Below are positions 6,038-6,484 of a DNA stretch of 6,484 nucleotides, piece after piece (within the stretch, counting starts at the first letter, position 1; each line of letters begins with the position of its first letter). Source of the stretch: an uncultured Coriobacteriaceae bacterium (GTDB lineage Bacteria; Actinomycetota; Coriobacteriia; Coriobacteriales; QAMH01); the NCBI GenBank assembly GCA_902796975.1, contig CADBRF010000153.1, forward strand, positions 1-6,484, read 5' to 3'. A model generated the notes under the pieces. It ran no database searches, had not been told where the DNA came from, and saw nothing but the letters and a program-made list of their open reading frames with translations. The position numbers were made by a program, and so were the translations under genes.

Positions 6038-6103
6038 ATGTACATCGAACGGGAATTTTGCCCGCAACCAAAAATACGGGCAAAAAATCTCTTCGATGTA
6101 CAT
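6038..6103. repeat. Long imperfect palindrome B, same half-site as A
   Basis: Arms of 27 nt (6038-6064 and 6077-6103) match at 22 positions: perfect outer 12 (ATGTACATCGAA) and inner 9 (TTTTGCCCG), with a variable middle, around a 12-nt centre. It starts 31 nt past the stop of the aldo/keto reductase gene, so it may serve as that gene's transcription end, although the T-rich runs lie inside the stem. Its half-sites match the palindrome A consensus at 17 and 19 of 21 positions. Confidence 0.72.
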
Positions 6104-6134
6104 CGCAGACAAGGAAACTCCAGGCACCGCACTC

Positions 6135-6484
6135 CTATTCAAACGCTTCGGCGATTTCTGCAAGCGTCTGAATGATGGGCAGATGCTGCGGGCAGGCATC
6201 CTCACATTGACCGCACCCGATGCACTCGCTCGCACGGGGGCCACCTGGGCGCCAGCCATAATCACGCTTGGCACGGTCGAAATTCTGGTACTGGTAGTAT
6301 TCGTTCCAGATTTTGAAAATCTCTGGAATGTGCATGTCAGCAGGACAACCCGGTGTGCAATAGTGGCAGGAAGTACAGGCGATTGCCTGGCTGCGGTTTA
6401 TGACGTCACCAGCCTCGAGAAGCAGCTCCTGTTCTTCGGGAGAAAGCGGCTGGAAATCCTGCATCACGGAGAGGTTTTCCTGCA
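6135..6484 (-). CDS. Aldo/keto reductase C-terminal 2x[4Fe-4S] domain (partial at right edge)
   Basis: The visible ~116 C-terminal residues form a dicluster ferredoxin-like domain. The first cluster is CTSCHYCTPGCP (CX2CX2CX3CP), followed by MHIPEIFKIWNEYY; the second is CIGCGQCEDACPQHLPI (CX2CX2CX3CP). The frame remains open to the right edge and reads QENLSVMQDFQPLSPEE, matching the helix before the Fe-S tail in aldo/keto reductases of the COG1453 type, so the GTG/ATG pair near 6465 is internal, not a start. The upstream part should be the NADPH-dependent (alpha/beta)8 barrel, lying outside the window. Such fusions are typical of anaerobes, where the clusters probably exchange electrons with ferredoxin; substrate is unknown. 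An alternative is another protein with the same tail, such as a heterodisulfide reductase C-like subunit, but the flanking helices favour the aldo/keto reductase. The gene is followed by palindrome B. Confidence 0.85.
   Translation of the reverse strand, partial: QENLSVMQDFQPLSPEEQELLLEAGDVINRSQAIACTSCHYCTPGCPADMHIPEIFKIWNEYYQYQNFDRAKRDYGWRPGGPRASECIGCGQCEDACPQHLPIIQTLAEIAEAFE

Larger units (their letters stand above)
5641..6134. other. 494-bp non-coding interval rich in dyads
   Basis: No reading frame here looks like protein and no tRNA or known RNA is recognised. The left end holds the HAD leader and RBS. Further right come the dyad at 5705-5719, TTTGCAAA (5727-5734), TGACA-N6-TGTCA (5738-5753), CTCCG-GCAG-CGGAG (5759-5772), a 10-bp hairpin at 5828-5851, and two long related palindromes (5877-5932 and 6038-6103). 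Confidence 0.6.

Noticed and set aside
5877..6103. CRISPR array
   Set aside because: Only two palindromic units are present, they are inverted rather than direct repeats, and there is no regular spacer pattern or cas gene.

Overview
The window looks like a chromosomal stretch from an anaerobic Coriobacteriia member, most likely Eggerthellales. The basis is protein style: multi-PAS GGDEF/EAL proteins, a Cys-rich diguanylate cyclase, a stand-alone rubredoxin-partner-type flavin reductase and a 2x[4Fe-4S] aldo/keto reductase tail. The taxonomic call is inference by recall, not a search. GC content looks moderate (low-to-mid 50s by eye), and there is no sign of phage, IS element, CRISPR, rRNA or tRNA.

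Layout. (1) Positions 1-3084, minus strand: one very large c-di-GMP signalling gene running off the left edge. It encodes a GAF-like N-terminus, a degenerate GGDEF domain, an EAL domain with all expected catalytic residues, then PAS-type modules. A one-base frameshift at a C5 tract (824-828) separates the first ~753 codons from the last ~275 visible codons, so the gene as given is broken or carries a sequencing error. (2) 3085-3278: a divergent intergenic region rich in inverted repeats. (3) 3279-3752, plus strand: a small flavin reductase-like FMN protein. (4) 3753-3949: a leader with a perfect 11-bp inverted repeat and a 12-bp sequence also present in the leader of gene 3. (5) 3950-4846, plus: a diguanylate cyclase with intact GGDEF, an inhibitory I-site and a Cys-rich N-terminal sensor. 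(6) 4843-5640, minus: a Cof-type HAD phosphatase whose stop codon interlocks with the cyclase stop. (7) 5641-6134: a ~494-bp non-coding stretch with several dyads, notably two long imperfect palindromes built from the same half-site. (8) 6135-6484, minus: the C-terminal ferredoxin-like end of an aldo/keto reductase that starts beyond the right edge.

The central theme is c-di-GMP turnover. A probable phosphodiesterase and a probable diguanylate cyclase flank a flavin/redox protein, and the two rightward genes share leader sequence. A redox-linked c-di-GMP module is a reasonable hypothesis but is inferred only from gene order. The HAD phosphatase and the aldo/keto reductase look like ordinary metabolic neighbours.
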